Assembly: GCA_016462625.1 (NCBI GenBank)
Contig: JAEMSV010000095.1
Span: forward strand, 1 to 14,083
Direction: 5' to 3'
Source: Solirubrobacteraceae bacterium
Lineage (GTDB): Bacteria; Actinomycetota; Thermoleophilia; Solirubrobacterales; Solirubrobacteraceae
DNA: 14,083 bases
This document shows positions 13,674 to 14,083 of the stretch, piece by piece (position 1 is the first letter of the stretch; every line of letters starts with the position of its first letter). Under the pieces are notes generated by a model. It was not told the DNA's origin and did not search any database. It was given only the letters and a program-made list of their open reading frames with translations. A program made the translations under genes and the position numbers.

Positions 13674-14083
13674 GCGGTGCTGGAGGCGTGGTCGGCGGAC
13701 GAGGTGTCCGCCTCCACCGTGCCGCCGCGGGAGTGCGCGTGCGCGTGGCGCACGAACTCGCGGAACAGCGGGGCAGGCCGCTCCGGGCGCGACTTGAACT
13801 CCGGGTGGAACTGCGACGCCACGAAGAACGGGTGGTCTTCCAGCTCGACGACCTCGACGAGGCGCTCGTCCGGCGACGTGCCCGACACGACCAGGCCGGC
13901 CGCCTCGAGCCGCTTACGCAGGTAGAGGTTGACCTCGTAGCGATGGCGGTGGCGCTCGTAGATGACCGCTTCGCCGTACAGCTCGCGCGCTCGCGTGCCG
14001 TCGTGCAGCTTGATCGGGTCAGCGCCCAGGCGCATCGTGCCGCCGAGGTCGGAGACCTCCTTCTGCTCGGGCAGGAGGTCGAT
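13670..14083 (-). CDS. pyrG: CTP synthase, C-terminal part (5' end outside window)
   Basis: The last 137 residues of CTP synthase, which makes CTP from UTP, ATP and glutamine. The visible part is the end of the class I glutamine amidotransferase domain: [19 protein letters not shown], then [26 protein letters not shown] and the triad His and Glu in [10 protein letters not shown] (His93 and Glu95 of the visible part). The nucleophile Cys and the synthetase domain lie outside. The final 25 or so residues ([19 protein letters not shown]) are a variable tail. The frame is open to the window edge without a stop. It is the first of the visible pyrG - peptidase - Nudix run. Confidence 0.97.
   Translation of the reverse strand: MDLLPEQKEVSDLGGTMRLGADPIKLHDGTRARELYGEAVIYERHRHRYEVNLYLRKRLEAAGLVVSGTSPDERLVEVVELEDHPFFVASQFHPEFKSRPERPAPLFREFVRHAHAHSRGGTVEADTSSADHASSTA

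Noticed and set aside
1..14083. CRISPR arrays, tRNA or rRNA genes, riboswitches, insertion sequences
   Set aside because: I found no regularly spaced repeats, cloverleaf-like segments, conserved aptamer cores or transposase genes; by-eye search only.

Overview
The window is a GC-rich (roughly 70% by eye), densely coded chromosomal segment. The organism is most likely an actinobacterium. The gene order pyrG ... Nudix ... xerD, the frequent GTG/TTG starts, apparently leaderless genes and a secreted RTX-like protein with a Cys-bearing tail point towards the class Thermoleophilia (Solirubrobacterales). The class and phylum are inferred from style and synteny; no rRNA is present. No tRNA, rRNA, CRISPR array, insertion sequence or phage gene was seen.

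Layout, right to left, because most genes are on the minus strand. (1) 14083-11957: the 3' end of pyrG, an M20 aminopeptidase coupled to it by a 4-nt overlap, and a Nudix ADP-ribose pyrophosphatase. (2) 11800-8526: an accessory block. It holds the decayed C-terminal half of an MFS transporter, a METTL7/TMT1-like methyltransferase and a patatin-like lipase, joined by ATGA stop/start overlaps. Facing them is a plus-strand gene fusing an alpha/beta hydrolase to a LuxR-type DNA-binding domain. (3) 8446-4529: a tight operon xerD - lipoprotein - deoB - cupin - mutM. (4) 4273-4545: a small glutaredoxin gene on the plus strand, divergent from recO (4251-3505), which is followed after 14 nt by ppdK (3490-830). 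(5) 751-1: the start of a secreted calcium-binding RTX-type protein that runs off the window.

Regions 1, 3 and 4 are housekeeping: CTP synthesis, peptide and ADP-ribose turnover, chromosome dimer resolution, pentose phosphate handling, repair of oxidised bases, recombinational repair and PEP/pyruvate interconversion. In other actinobacteria pyrG, the Nudix gene and xerD are adjacent. Here 3.5 kb of accessory genes sits between Nudix and xerD, and this is the most interesting stretch: a possible small lipid/thiol-modifying operon with a broken exporter beside a regulator built like a ligand-hydrolysing receptor. Two short gene-start regions (4251-4273 and 8500-8526) share a TACATT -10-like box 7-8 nt before a GTG start, suggesting leaderless transcripts; the first also reads as a -10 box on the other strand. 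I did not find a clearly new defence or mobile system.
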